Shown in pieces: positions 10,558 to 21,271 of a stretch of 64,000 nucleotides of DNA. The stretch is from Porites lobata (Eukaryota > Cnidaria > Anthozoa > Scleractinia > Poritidae). Where the stretch lies: positions 666,001 through 730,000 of the forward strand of contig CALNXK010000154.1 in NCBI GenBank assembly GCA_942486035.1, in the 5' to 3' direction. Positions within the stretch are counted from its first letter, which is position 1, and each line of letters starts with the position of its first letter. Made by a program: the position numbers and the translations under genes. The notes under the pieces were generated by a model that saw only the letters and a list, made by a program, of their open reading frames with translations, did no database searches and was not told the DNA's origin.

Positions 10558-11709
10558 CTACACTCTTGTTTCGCGCGTAAAAGTGTACGAGTGTTCGTAA
10601 GACACGCGCCTGTCACCATGATAATAATGATAGTAGTAATAGTTATTTTGAACAAGGGTGCCAAACTCGCCACCGGGGTGGTCTCCAGTGTGGTGGTCAG
10701 TGTCCTGTCCTTCAGCATTTTGGGCTCTTTCCTTTTGGAGGGGAGCATAGATAGAAGCGTGCTTCTTCAAAGTAGCCCAAGTTATAAATGCAGTAATAAA
10801 ATACAAAGAGGAGGTTTTAAGGAGTTCGTCTGCAGCACTAGTCTGTCCACCAAATGAGGGCCCTGCTAAAATTACCACGACAAAAATAGACCCCACAGCA
10901 GTACATCCAAGCATACAAAAAAATTTAGCCCTGCTGCCTCTGAAGCGTTCCGATAAAGCAAGGAACTTAAAAAGCGCAGTAACTCGGTTTTGGTCATCAT
11001 TATCGTTTGGGCGGTTGTCAGACAAAGTATAAGTTCCCCATAAAAAGTCTTGAAGTGTATTTTCTCCAAGCTCTCTCATGTTATAACCGTTTGGGTAAAA
11101 TACATCCAGGTAAAGGTACACTACGTAAGTAAATGCAGCGAAAATAGAAATGATAAAGAGAGCAATAGTTAAACCCCATGACGGATTGATTCTTATCCCA
11201 ATTACAAGCCAGCAACTTATATAGCATATCGTATGTCCTCCAAATGTACATAATAGGCAAAATATTGCTTTAATACCGCGTTTACAATTAACATAGGAAA
11301 ATGATAAGCGGTGCATTAATATATAATAAAAAAAGGTTGAGGGGACAGCATATATAATTACAGAAGCTAAGCTAGATAACAAAGAAAAATCTTCAGAAAA
11401 ACGAAAAGCCAATCCACAGGCAACAATAAAACATAAAATGCATAGTACTGACAAGAAATGAATCGAAACACACATGGCAGTTACCGTGTTTTTAATCTTC
11501 CTGCCACTTGATCTGTTATTTTTTCTCATGTCGACTATCGCCCAAATGAAAATAGTGCCAGCGCAATTTGCAAACAAACTACCTGCCATTAACATTCCAC
11601 CAATATTTCCTGGGGAGTCAAAGAATTTACCTTTATAACCCTGTATAACACATTGAGCTGTGTTCAAAGATGGATCCCGAATATTCGGACTTACAGCCAG
11701 ATCTTGCAG
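10558..11709 (-). CDS. Gene 1 exon 2: seven-membrane-segment protein, array copy 1
   Basis: Last coding exon, 383 codons plus stop, starting after acceptor 'gatctacag' (11710-11718, minus strand) with LQDLAVSPNIRDPS. Hydrophobic segments by eye lie at exon residues about 37-60, 75-104, 111-133, 147-174, 178-203, 264-285 and 298-315: seven. A short loop with INPSWGLT joins segments 4 and 5. A 60-residue polar loop joins 5 and 6, followed by an acidic tail (EGQDTDHHTGDHPGG). This tail is extended by a Tyr/His-rich stretch and ends TRETRV. The upstream partner is exon 1 at 19321-19806, in matching phase 0 across a 7.6-kb intron. The layout of ectodomain plus seven segments resembles a receptor, but no DRY, CWxP or NPxxY motif is seen, so class A GPCR is not supported. 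The family is unrecognised. Additional small exons in the intron cannot be excluded. Confidence 0.8.
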   Translation of the reverse strand: MQDLAVSPNIRDPSLNTAQCVIQGYKGKFFDSPGNIGGMLMAGSLFANCAGTIFIWAIVDMRKNNRSSGRKIKNTVTAMCVSIHFLSVLCILCFIVACGLAFRFSEDFSLLSSLASVIIYAVPSTFFYYILMHRLSFSYVNCKRGIKAIFCLLCTFGGHTICYISCWLVIGIRINPSWGLTIALFIISIFAAFTYVVYLYLDVFYPNGYNMRELGENTLQDFLWGTYTLSDNRPNDNDDQNRVTALFKFLALSERFRGSRAKFFCMLGCTAVGSIFVVVILAGPSFGGQTSAADELLKTSSLYFITAFITWATLKKHASIYAPLQKERAQNAEGQDTDHHTGDHPGGEFGTLVQNNYYYYHYYHGDRRVSYEHSYTFTRETRV

Positions 11710-11830
11710 CTGTAGATCAACAAAAAGAAAAGTTACAGTGATTTGCGTTCATTATTAATAAGGATATTATTATTAACTTTTATTGATTATCATAATTTTC
11801 ATTATTATTATCCCCACCACCTGTCACCCA
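11710..11830 (-). promoter_or_regulatory. Conserved intron end and splice acceptor, gene 1
   Basis: The minus strand has a pyrimidine-rich run (ttttctttttgttgatctacag) at the exon edge. About 100 nt around it are nearly identical before all four exon 2 copies (also upstream of 25319, 39159 and 61623), including 'cattattaataaggatat' on the plus strand. In gene 2 the acceptor reads 'attacag'. This conservation fixes the exon 2 start in preference to the downstream Leu or Met codons. Confidence 0.65.
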
Positions 11831-12259
11831 TCACCCGACATCCGTCACCCGCCACCCTTGGAGAAGTCCTGTCGCATTAATATTTCCTGAACGAGCTTTC
11901 TGTGTACTATGGCTTTCGTCATGCCGCCAATCTTATCCCCAGTTTCCACAGTCTCCGCTACGACCGCCTGGGACTATGACTTCCCTCTTGGCGCACGCAC
12001 ACAAAAAAGGAAAAAGAAATGGTTGTATTTTTAGAGTCTCGCAGCTAACGTAAGCGGGACTAAATAGCCGAATTATAGAAAGTGAACGGAACAAATGCAA
12101 GAATATTAAAAAATGTATGTATGCTCGGTAGATGTGTTCTGCGTTTTGAGGAGTATCTGCAAGGAACCAACACCTGTTCAAGTGTCAGCATGAGCATGAT
12201 TAACAGGAAAATGTTTTGAAGAAACGCTACAAGGTGGTAATGATGTTAAAAACCTAGAA

Positions 12260-13400
12260 ATATTTTAAATGAATAATAAAACAGCCATTGATTTTGGCTT
12301 TCGTTTGATATGAAAAATTATGTAGTTCTCGGAGTCGAGGCTGTTTTAATTTCCACATCGGCCACCCAGCTCCTCGATCTGCATAATTGTTCAGAGATAT
12401 TTGCACAATTCTGATTGGCTAAAAGCACACGCATAATTCACCATAACCAGTTACTGATGACCAAATTTGGAAGAATTTTGTGTTTAACGAGGAAATGACA
12501 TCAAAAATGTAGCCCGCTACAGGTTAATGCACCGTTAACCGAGAAGACCTGGGGACGAGGTTGAGTTGTTTTGGTTGTGAAAACAAAAAAGGCCGACACC
12601 TCACTCGTTTCAAGAGTAAGAACTACAGCTGCAACTAGGCGAAATAATAGCTAAAAACATAGCAGAAACGGCAAGAAGACAACTCGGAGGGCGATATCTG
12701 CTATTTGGAGAATATTTGCGGAGCTGGACAAACCTAAACGTACACTATCGAAGATGAACTTGACATCGATGCAGGTAAGAATGTTTTAACTATGTTTTTA
12801 AACTAGGAATTATTTTGAGTGAATAATAAATCAATTAGTGAATTCGGCTTTCGTAGGATATGAAGAATTAAGCAGATCTCGGAGGGTGTTATCCACCGAG
12901 GCCGAAGGCTGAGGTTGATAACACCCTCCGAGATCTGCTTGTCTTCATATCCTACAAAAGCCGAATTCATTGATTGCTAATTTATTATTCATTTAAAATA
13001 TTTCCCCGTTTCTGATTGGTTAAAACCACACACATAATTTACGATATTGAACCGACGACGTCAAAATGACTTTAAAAAGCAGCCTTTTGCAGGTTATCAG
13101 GTTACCTGGCAGGTTATTGAACCGTTGACCGAGAAAACCTGAGGACGAGGTTGAGTTATTTTGGTAGTAAGAACAAAATGGCGGAACTGTCGCGGAACAT
13201 TTCACTCTTTTTATGGGGGAATATTGTCTAAACGCAAGAACAGTAAGACGACAACTCGACGGACATCTGCTATTTGTATTGGAGTATATTTGCAGACCCG
13301 AGCAGACCTTATCATCTTCTAAACTTCCCGATAAATATGCATTATCGATCAGCGGTTGGTATGTTTTTAGCTGTGTTTTAGCGGCGCGAATGTAGACGCT
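12260..13400. mobile_element. MITE-A foldback copies with palindrome at 12841-12968
   Basis: Two MITE-A type segments lie in series in the intron of gene 1. Diagnostic pieces are 'gattggctaaaagcacac', 'gaagacctggggacgaggtt' and 'gaagatgaacttgacatcgatg'. Between them is a strong palindrome ('ggagggtgttatc' pairing with 'gataacaccctcc'). Related copies are near 13000-13400, 14050-14515, 26060-26760, 27890-28338 plus 30203-30582, and 59956-60545. No protein is encoded. Confidence 0.65.
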
Positions 13401-13879
13401 CTTGACAAAATGAGATCCACTTTATTTCGACGCCCGTTTATAAATAGAAGCGCGGACTTGTGCGCGTCCATGCTTCTCTTGCACTGAAGTAGCGGTAACA
13501 GTGACTTCAACGGACGTGCTCCTATCCAATTTCTTTATTTCACGCTATATAAGGCATTTACACAAGTGTACGTAAGTAGGAGAACAAAGTAGCTGATAAA
13601 GAATACCCTGGTCGGTATTGTCCCGGGAAAGACACTTTACATGGTTTTACTGTGCCGTCAGCTGTGCCGTTCATGTCCCTCCGTATTAACTGTGAATTTA
13701 TCGAATTTGAATCACTTAAACCATAAAGATTTTATAGTTCATTCTAGGTTAACTGAAATATTTTTTTGGAAACTGCTTCCCACACATACTGGAGAGATGA
13801 TCACAGATGTTTCCGATTCAATTGAAACTGGATGCAGTGGATGCGTTTTGTCCTTCTGCCGAACAAAATTGAACTAATC

Positions 13880-14515
13880 GCGTCGATTGAGTTCGGTAAT
13901 TGAGCTCACGAGTTCGATTAATCGAACTCACTGAAAAGGTCCAGTTCGATCGATTATGTTCGTTTACCGAACCAATCGAACAACAATCCGACTGATTGGG
14001 TTCGATTGAGTTCGATTAATCTTTGCTTCAGTTTCGTTCGATTAGCTGCCCCAGGTTAAAAAGAGTTTTACTTTCCCGTTCGCAAACGTAAACGTTTTTA
14101 TCATCTCATCAAAGATGCAAGGTGAGGATATCTTTTTAGGACAAAACGATTTAGGTAAGATTTTTATCTTGCTCAATAGTTTGAAGAAATCGGGTTTCAG
14201 AGAAAAAAGAAAAAAAAACTCGTTACGCTGTTTCTCGTTACGCCGTTACCCGTTACGCCGTTATAGGGTTTACTAACAACCCTTACCTTCGTCGATGTTA
14301 AGATCACCTCGATAGTGCATGTATAGAAGATAATAAAGGGCTGTTCAGGTCGGGAAATATACTCCAAATAGCAGATGTTGTCCATCGAGTTGTCTTCTTG
14401 CTATGTTTTCAAACAATAGTTCGTCTTGAAACGAGTAAAATGTCCCGCCGACTGTTCGGCCATTTTTCTTTTCACAACCAAACTTAACCTCGTCCCCAGA
14501 TCTTCTTGGTCTTAA
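13880..14515. mobile_element. TTCGATT-rich segment and reversed MITE-A arm
   Basis: 13880-14040 is dense in 'gttcgattgagttcgatt' type repeats and both orientations of 'ttcgattaat'. It is followed by 'cgttacgc(t/c)gtt' short repeats (about 14220-14265) and a reverse-oriented MITE-A arm. The same order recurs at 27895-28338, so the two regions are copies of one element. No gene is seen. Confidence 0.55.
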
Positions 14516-14519
14516 TTAA

Positions 14520-16130
14520 GGTGACTCGACCCAGTTTTTTGGGGGGGGTACCATCCTACTTTGAAGCTCTCTGGTATCCCCACCTTTACTTTTATCGTAA
14601 GTCTAACACATAGAATGGATAACATATAGATCAATCTGCAATATAACATAAAATTTTTGGCGATCGGAGTAAATGTCACGTGGTTATAATGCCACGCCCC
14701 TTTGTGGTCTGAGTCGAAAATCGGCTGTTGCCTGCATTTTTTCGTGAAAATCTCTCGGCTACACATAGTGCGCATTAGTGCCTTGCGCTGAACAGAGTTT
14801 CACCAAAATCGCAAAGACCCAATTCGAGAAATTCAGCGGTTTCCAAATTAAGGTCCTAATTTATGCGAAAATGATAAGCAAACTTTACACGGATTATATA
14901 TAATAAACTATGAGATTCATCTCCTTATTTTGGGCATAGTTATAACAGATGGGTCCTTGCAAGTCAGCAAAACGCTTTAGGGCCTTGCAAATGCGCGCGA
15001 TTTCGAGCAAAGCAAACATATAGAAATTATAGTTTTCGCTATTTGTTGACGTTTGTCAGCGTTTGAGAGTCCTTCTCACGAAAAAAGCATTTTCTTAAAA
15101 ATTCGTAGCTTTTTTTCCTTCAAATTTTTTCAGGGCCACAATTGATTAACTAACTACCCGGACTCTGAATTTCATGGTCATTGAAAAACTGTGACATTAT
15201 CTTCTATAAGCTCAAACTTGAGTAAACATTGAAGATTTTTAGCGTTTTGGCTGAGTTTGTGCTTTGGGAGTTGTCTATTGTTTCTAGTCTGTCATTATAC
15301 AGCATTCTTGTTCAGCACGCGTGCAATGACCACGCTTGGCTGACTTCCGAATGTGAGCATTCGGAAGTCAGCCAAGCGAAACTCAGCCAAAACTCAGCCA
15401 AAACGCTAACAATCTTCAATGTTTACTCAAGTTTGAGCTTAGAGAAGATAATGTCACATTTTTTCAATGACCATGAAATTCAGAGTCCGGGTAGTTAGTT
15501 AATCAATTGTGGCCCTGAAAAAATTTGAAGGAAAAAAAACTACGAATTTTTAAGAAAATGCTTTTTTCGTGAGAAGGACTCTCAAACGCTGACAAACGTC
15601 AACAAATAGCGAAAACTATAATTTCTATATGTTTGCTTTGCTCAAAATCGCGCGCATTTACAAGGCCCTAAAGCGTTTTGCTGACTTGCAAGGACCCATC
15701 TGTTATAACGATGCCCAAAATAAAGAGATGAATCTCATAGTTTATGATATATAATCGGTGTAAAGTTTGCTTATCATTTTCGCATAAATCATGACCTTAA
15801 TTTTGGAAACCGCTGAATTTCTCGAATTGGGTCTTTGCGATTTCGGTGAAACTCTGTTCAGCGCAAGGCACTAATGCGCACTATGTGTAGCCGAGAGATT
15901 TTCACGAAAGAATGCCGGCAACAGCCGATTTTCGACTCAGACCTCAAAGGGGCGTGGCATTATAACCACGTGACATTTACTCCGATCGCCAAAAATTTTA
16001 TGTTATATTGCAGATTGATCTATATGTTATCCATTCTATGTGTTAGACTTACGATAAAAGTAAAGGTGGGGATACCAGAGAGCTTCAAAGTAGGATGGTA
16101 CCCCCCCCAAAAAAACTGGGTCGAGTCACC
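14520..16130. mobile_element. 1.6-kb hairpin element P1, TTAA target site
   Basis: Two arms of about 740 bp are inverted copies around an axis near 15324. The ends read GGTGACTCGACCCAG and its inverse, each directly flanked by TTAA (14516-14519, 16131-16134). An extra 20-bp stem (15333-15352 with 15359-15378) sits in the loop region. It interrupts a MITE-A sequence whose uninterrupted form ('cactgttaattaaaaccaag') is seen near 30428. TTAA duplication is shared by piggyBac-type transposons and several MITE families. The short ORFs in the arms are mirror copies, not genes. Confidence 0.8.
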
Positions 16131-16906
16131 TTAACAGTGCATTAACCTGCAACTGTGCAGCACTTTTGACGTCATCGGTTGATTAATTAGAAATGCTTCC
16201 AAATCTGGTCAATAGTAGCTGGTTATGGTGAATTATGCGCGTGCTTTTAGCTAATTAGGAGCTGCGAAATGTTTTGAATGAATAATAATAACTGTTAAGC
16301 AATTTTCACAGTACAGCCCTGGGGGTACTCCCTTTTATAAGCTGTATAGGTATGTGCCGCCCCATCGGGTTTTTTTGGTGTTTTTGCGCCGTTTTGGTAT
16401 GAAAACGTCTGTACACTTTGCCCATTTTCGTCTGGGATCGGGTATGGTTCTTGAGGGAACTACGGGAGTGTATGAACCAACCACGTTCCCAGGGTTCTCT
16501 CCTACCCGCCCTACGGAGCTCCGTAGGGCGGGTAGGAGAGAACCCTGGGAACGTGGTTGGTTCATACACTCCCGTAGTTCCCTCAAGAACCATACCCGAT
16601 CCCAGACGAAAATGGGCAAAGTGTACAGACGTTTTCATACCAAAACGGCGCAAAAACACCAAAAAAACCCGATGGGGCGGCACATACCTATACAGCTTAT
16701 AAAAGGGAGTACCCCCAGGGCTGTACTGTGAAAATTGCTTAACAGTTATTATTATTCATTCAAAACATTTCGCAGCTCCTAATTAGCTAAAAGCACGCGC
16801 ATAATTCACCATAACCAGCTACTATTGACCAGATTTGGAAGCATTTCTAATTAATCAACCGATGACGTCAAAAGTGCTGCACAGTTGCAGGTTAATGCAC
16901 TGTTAA
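16131..16906. repeat. Perfect 776-bp palindrome P2
   Basis: The left half (16131-16518) and right half (16519-16906) read as exact reverse complements wherever I compared them, with no spacer; the centre is ACGGAGCTCCGT. The outer parts are MITE-A sequence, the inner parts a GTACTCCC/GTGCCGCCCC element and the CGTTCCCAGGGTTCTC hairpin. Because of the symmetry the same 125- and 94-codon ORFs appear on both strands. They are artefacts of the palindrome. Confidence 0.85.
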
Positions 16907-18518
16907 GGTGACTCGACCCAGTTTTTTTGGGGGGGGTACCATCCTACTTTGAAGCTCTCTGGTATCCCCACCTTTACTTTTATCGTAAGTCTAACACATA
17001 GAATGGATAACATATAGATCAATCTGCAATATAACATAAAATTTTTGGCGATCGGAGTAAATGTCACGTGGTTATAATGCCACGCCCCTTTGTGGTCTGA
17101 GTCGAAAATCGGCTGTTGCCTGCATTTTTTCGTGAAAATCTCTCGGCTACACATAGTGCGCATTAGTGCCTTGCGCTGAACAGAGTTTCACCAAAATCGC
17201 AAAGACCCAATTCGAGAAATTCAGCGGTTTCCAAATTAAGGTCCTAATTTATGCGAAAATGATAAGCAAACTTTACACGGATTATATATAATAAACTATG
17301 AGATTCATCTCCTTATTTTGGGCATAGTTATAACAGATGGGTCCTTGCAAGTCAGCAAAACGCTTTAGGGCCTTGCAAATGCGCGCGATTTCGAGCAAAG
17401 CAAACATATAGAAATTATAGTTTTCGCTATTTGTTGACGTTTGTCAGCGTTTGAGAGTCCTTCTCACGAAAAAAGCATTTTCTTAAAAATTCGTAGTTTT
17501 TTTTCCTTCAAATTTTTTCAGGGCCACAATTGATTAACTAACTACCCGGACTCTGAATTTCATGGTCATTGAAAAACTGTGACATTATCTTCTATAAGCT
17601 CAAACTTGAGTAAACATTGAAGATTTTTAGCGTTTTGGCTGAGTTTGTGCTTTGGGAGTTGTCTATTGTTTCTAGTCTGTCATTATACAGCATTCTTGTT
17701 CAGCACGCGTGCAATGACCACGCTTGGCTGACTTCCGAATGTGAGCATTCGGAAGTCAGCCAAGCGAAACTCAGCCAAAACTCAGCCAAAACGCTAACAA
17801 TCTTCAATGTTTACTCAAGTTTGAGCTTAGAGAAGATAATGTCACATTTTTTCAATGACCATGAAATTCAGAGTCCGGGTAGTTAGTTAATCAATTGTGG
17901 CCCTGAAAAAATTTGAAGGAAAAAAAGCTACGAATTTTTAAGAAAATGCTTTTTTCGTGAGAAGGACTCTTAAACGCTGACAAACGTCAACAAATAGCGA
18001 AAACTATAATTTCTATATGTTTGCTTTGCTCAAAATCGCGCGCATTTACAAGGCCCTAAAGCGTTTTGCTGACTTGCAAGGACCCATCTGTTATAATGAT
18101 GCCCAAAATAAAGAGATGAATCTCATAGTTTATGATATATAATCGGTGTAAAGTTTGCTTATCATTTTCGCATAAATCATGACCTTAATTTTGGAAACCG
18201 CTGAATTTCTCGAATTGGGTCTTTGCGATTTCGGTGAAACTCTGTTCAGCGCAAGGCACTAATGCGCACTATGTGTAGCCGAGAGATTTTCACGAAAGAA
18301 TGCAGGCAACAGCCGATTTTCGACTCAGACCACAAAGGGGCGTGGCATTATAACCACGTGACATTTACTCCGATCGCCAAAAATTTTATGTTATATTGCA
18401 GATTGATCTATATGTTATCCATTCTATGTGTTAGACTTACGATAAAAGTAAAGGTGGGGATACCAGAGAGCTTCAAAGTAGGATGGTACCCCCCCCAAAA
18501 AAACTGGGTCGAGTCACC
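16907..18518. mobile_element. Hairpin element P3, tandem copy of P1
   Basis: It is nearly identical to P1 at a spacing of 2387-2388 bp, again bounded by TTAA (16903-16906, 18519-18522). Differences that separate the left from the right arm are shared in position with P1 (for example the run before 'cgtgaaaat' in left arms against 'cgaaagaatgc' in right arms). The pair therefore arose by direct, not inverted, duplication. It differs from P1 at a few positions such as 18303 and the T-run near 16922. Confidence 0.8.
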
Positions 18519-18947
18519 TTAACAGTGCATTAACCTGCAACTGTGCAGCACTTTTGACGTCATCGGTTGATTAATTAGAAATGCTTCCAAATCTGGTCAA
18601 TAGTAGCTGGTTATGGTGAATTATGCGCGTGCTTTTAGCTAATTAGGAGCTGCGAAATGTTTTGAATGAATAATAATAACTGTTAAGCAATTTTCACAGT
18701 ACAGCCCTGGGGGTACTCCCTTTTATAAGCTGTATAGGTATGTGCCGCCCCATCGGGTTTTTTTGGTGTTTTTGCGCCGTTTTGGTATGAAAACGTCTGT
18801 ACACTTTGCCCATTTTCGTCTGGGATCGGGTATGGTTCTTGAGGGAACTACGGGAGTGTATGAACCAACCACGTTCCCAGGGTTCTCTCCTACCCGCCCT
18901 ACGGAGCTCCGTAGGGCGGGTAGGAGAGAACCCTGGGAACGAGGTTG
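18519..18947. repeat. P4: left half of P2 repeated, right half truncated
   Basis: 18519-18906 matches 16131-16518 exactly as far as read, and the mirror continues only to about 18941 before diverging (gggaacga against gggaacgt). This marks the right edge of the 2388-bp tandem duplication. 18948-19118 shows no gene. Confidence 0.75.
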
Positions 18948-19118
18948 TGTATGAACGTGGTTTATCGTTCAATTCAAAATCAGTAAGAAAGAAAGAGAAA
19001 TGTGCGAATTCGAAATTGCGGATTTGAAGAATGTTTTGTTTGCGCTCTAATCTAACTAATGATAGCATAATTTCTGTCTAAAGGCCAGATCTGAAGACGG
19101 GTATGGATTTTAGAGGTC

Positions 19119-19260
19119 TGGGCCGGGTTGTTTGAAGCTGGGTTCCGGGTTAAGATAACCCCTCGGTAACCCAGGGTTAGTGCGAAATTTTGGAGATTTG
19201 GAGATTTGGAGAACCGGGCGGCACGCTCCACCAAGAATGCCCAGGATAACCCCCCTTCCC
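19119..19260. repeat. Fragment of a GGGCCGGGTTGTT MITE
   Basis: The motifs 'gggccgggttgtttgaagc' and 'aacccagggttagtgcgaaa' also occur at 40632-40700, where a fuller element is present. No second terminus was found here, so the fragment is truncated near the exon 1 donor of gene 1. Confidence 0.5.
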
Positions 19261-19320
19261 CCACCACCCCCGCAAAAGTACAGGGCGACCTTTACTTATT
19301 CGGACAAAATCTGCACTTAC

Positions 19321-19806
19321 TTCAAATACTGCCCTTGTAAGAAATCCTTGTATCATTTCCTCTCTTTTCTCTATGTTCTCTGATAAGTGGCAACAAAATG
19401 CAGGAATTTGTACGTCGAGCTCTTGTGTTCTAGACGTCACAATAATGGAGCCAAGAGACAATATTTCAAGCAGCCATCCAGGAACATTAGAAAACAGACA
19501 GTGTATACTCCAGAGAAACTGTGCTGGTGTAGAGTTGTGTGTTTTATTGGGCCCATAAACATTTACTCTGACAAGAAATGATGGCTTTCCTCCTTCAGGA
19601 TACAAGGCATGGGATATGTTAAAACTGTTCTCATTCTTTGTTAAGCTTTTGTAGACGTGCTCATATGTTAAACTGCAAGACGTTGAATTGGTGGAATTCA
19701 TGCAGTGTTTGATGACATCTGCATTTTGATTGTCCGCAGCGAAGGACAGCATGATGAGAAGGAAGCAACACCAAATAATGAGCCCAAAATTTTGCACTAA
19801 GTGCAT
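19321..19806 (-). CDS. Gene 1 exon 1: signal peptide and ectodomain
   Basis: 162 codons from ATG (19804-19806) to GAA followed by donor gtaagt. Residues 1-24 form a signal peptide (hydrophobic core IIWCCFLLIML, likely cut after SFAA). The mature part has Cys at 35, 44, 103, 138 and 139 and five N-glycosylation sequons (N37, N40, N63, N87, N91). No known domain was recognised. The open frame continues past the donor as intron read-through to 19177 and should be ignored. The exon ends in phase 0, matching exon 2 at 11709. Upstream 5' sequence is conserved with 47183-47255, and a TATATTTAA-like motif lies about 95 nt upstream (19895-19903, minus strand). The product would be a type I-oriented secreted head joined to the seven membrane segments. 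Confidence 0.8.
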
Positions 19807-19947
19807 GCTTGTAATTTCTCTCTTCAGTTCACTGAAAACTTCTCAGAAATGCTGAATAAAAAAGAAACAACATGGCTTTAAGCATCAATCTCAATTAAAT
19901 ATAAAGGCGTGAAAGTGACATTAAGTCGAACGATCAAGGTCTGCAGT

Positions 19948-20345
19948 CAGGGGCACCCAACGACAATTTTCGGAAAAATATCTGTTCGGAAGACGATTTG
20001 AGATCTAGAATTTTCGGAACATTTGCTGTAAAATTTCTTGTTTGCCTGCTTCTCCTAGGATTTTCGGACATCTAAAAATTGATTTAATTGCCTATTTTTA
20101 ACGGATTTTGACCCTAAAAAGGTCACCTAGAATTTTCGGGAGTCTTTTTTCTGGCTAAAACTTTCGAAAAGGTAAGTTTTGATCCCTATAATTTTCGGAT
20201 CACTAGACTTTCAGCTAGGAAATCCGAACAGATGAAAAATTTTTAGGGGATAAAAATATGCCTATATCTACCGTTTAAATACTAAAATACGTTTAACAAG
20301 CTATGTTTAAGTGGTTTTGAACTATATTCTCGTTGGGTGCCCCTG
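19948..20345. mobile_element. CAGGGGC-ended MITE with 6-bp duplication TGCAGT
   Basis: The ends are CAGGGGCACCCAACGA and its inverse. TGCAGT flanks both sides (19942-19947, 20346-20351), and the empty site 'ggtctgcagtgacgg' is seen in E-block copy 3 (near 29970, reversed). The interior repeats 'aattttcggaa' motifs. A second copy lies at 21834-22220. The CAGGG start suggests hAT, but the duplication reads as 6 bp rather than 8. Confidence 0.7.
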
Positions 20346-20788
20346 TGCAGTGACGGAGGTGAAAAAAGCCCTTCCCCCTGGAAAATACTGCTCAATCTTA
20401 CCTTTAATGGTTTTTAAGAGCCCTTCGAGCAAAAATTTGGAAGACTTCAAAACAGAAATCGTGTTTTAAGCACAAAGTTTGTAACCAGATACCTTGGCGT
20501 GGTGCGGAGCAACCTTTGCCGATGTTTTAAAATATGTAGATCCTTTACAACGCTGTAAATGATGTGCTTCGTGGGAACTCAATATTCAGCTGTAGCGTAG
20601 CCTTTAGGGAAACATTAAATCGCTTATCTCCTGGCGGTACGAAGCTCTCGCAAACAGTTAATACTGAAGATTATGGATAATGAATAGAGACTGAATAGAT
20701 TTCCTCGAATTTCGACTTCCGGCTGACCTCTGGCTTCAGATCTAGACTCGTGCCTAGTCGCTGTCCGTGAAAGCCTGAGAAACGATAG

Positions 20789-21271
20789 TGTTGCGGAATC
20801 TTCCACTGCGTTTGGAATATCTCCGCGTCCGCTGGTTCAATAAACAATCAGGACTGTATCTCTCACTTTTTTCGCTTTATTGCGTTCGTTCATTCGTACA
20901 TCACAATCGTTCTAAACGTTCTACTCAAAATTACAATGCTTACTAGTTTTATGGTTACCACAAGTAAACGCCTTGACTACGTATGTCCGGCCGCAAACCG
21001 AACTTGGCAAAGGCTCACTATTATTTCTTGCGATCTAACACATGAGCGTGATACCTATTTCCTTAACATATCCCACATTATCTACCTTAATTATTATTTA
21101 CCGCGCATAAACCGATTACAATCAAAGCCACTAAGGTTGATAAAAACAAACCGAGTCAATTCTATTATTCGTCATAGGATGTGGTTACACGCCTAAGATA
21201 ATTTTCTACTTGCAAGGCAAAATCAACTGTTCAACAATTACGAAAAATAATACTAATAACTTGTTATAACA
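20789..21271. mobile_element. Solo LTR with 5-bp target duplication GATAG
   Basis: 483 bp beginning TGTTGCGG and ending TTATAACA, flanked by GATAG on both sides (20784-20788, 21272-21276). The uninterrupted site 'gaaacgatagctcag' is present at 2785-2799. 'caataaacaatcagg' near 20838 resembles an LTR polyadenylation signal. A different family from the LTR at 2955-3290. Confidence 0.8.

Noticed and set aside
14512..18522. Four copies of an 86-codon ORF starting MRTMCSREIF
   Set aside because: They are the mirrored arms of hairpin elements P1 and P3; no domain and no independent conservation.
16306..19068. Identical 94-125-codon ORFs on both strands (16306-16731, 18694-19068)
   Set aside because: They are generated by the perfect palindrome P2 and its partial copy P4; the same codons appear on both strands by symmetry.
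19177..19320. Extension of gene 1 exon 1 to 209 codons
   Set aside because: Codons beyond GAA at 19321 are intron read-through past a consensus donor and are absent in the gene 3 copy.
20936..21196. 86-codon ORF
   Set aside because: Lies entirely within the solo LTR 20789-21271.
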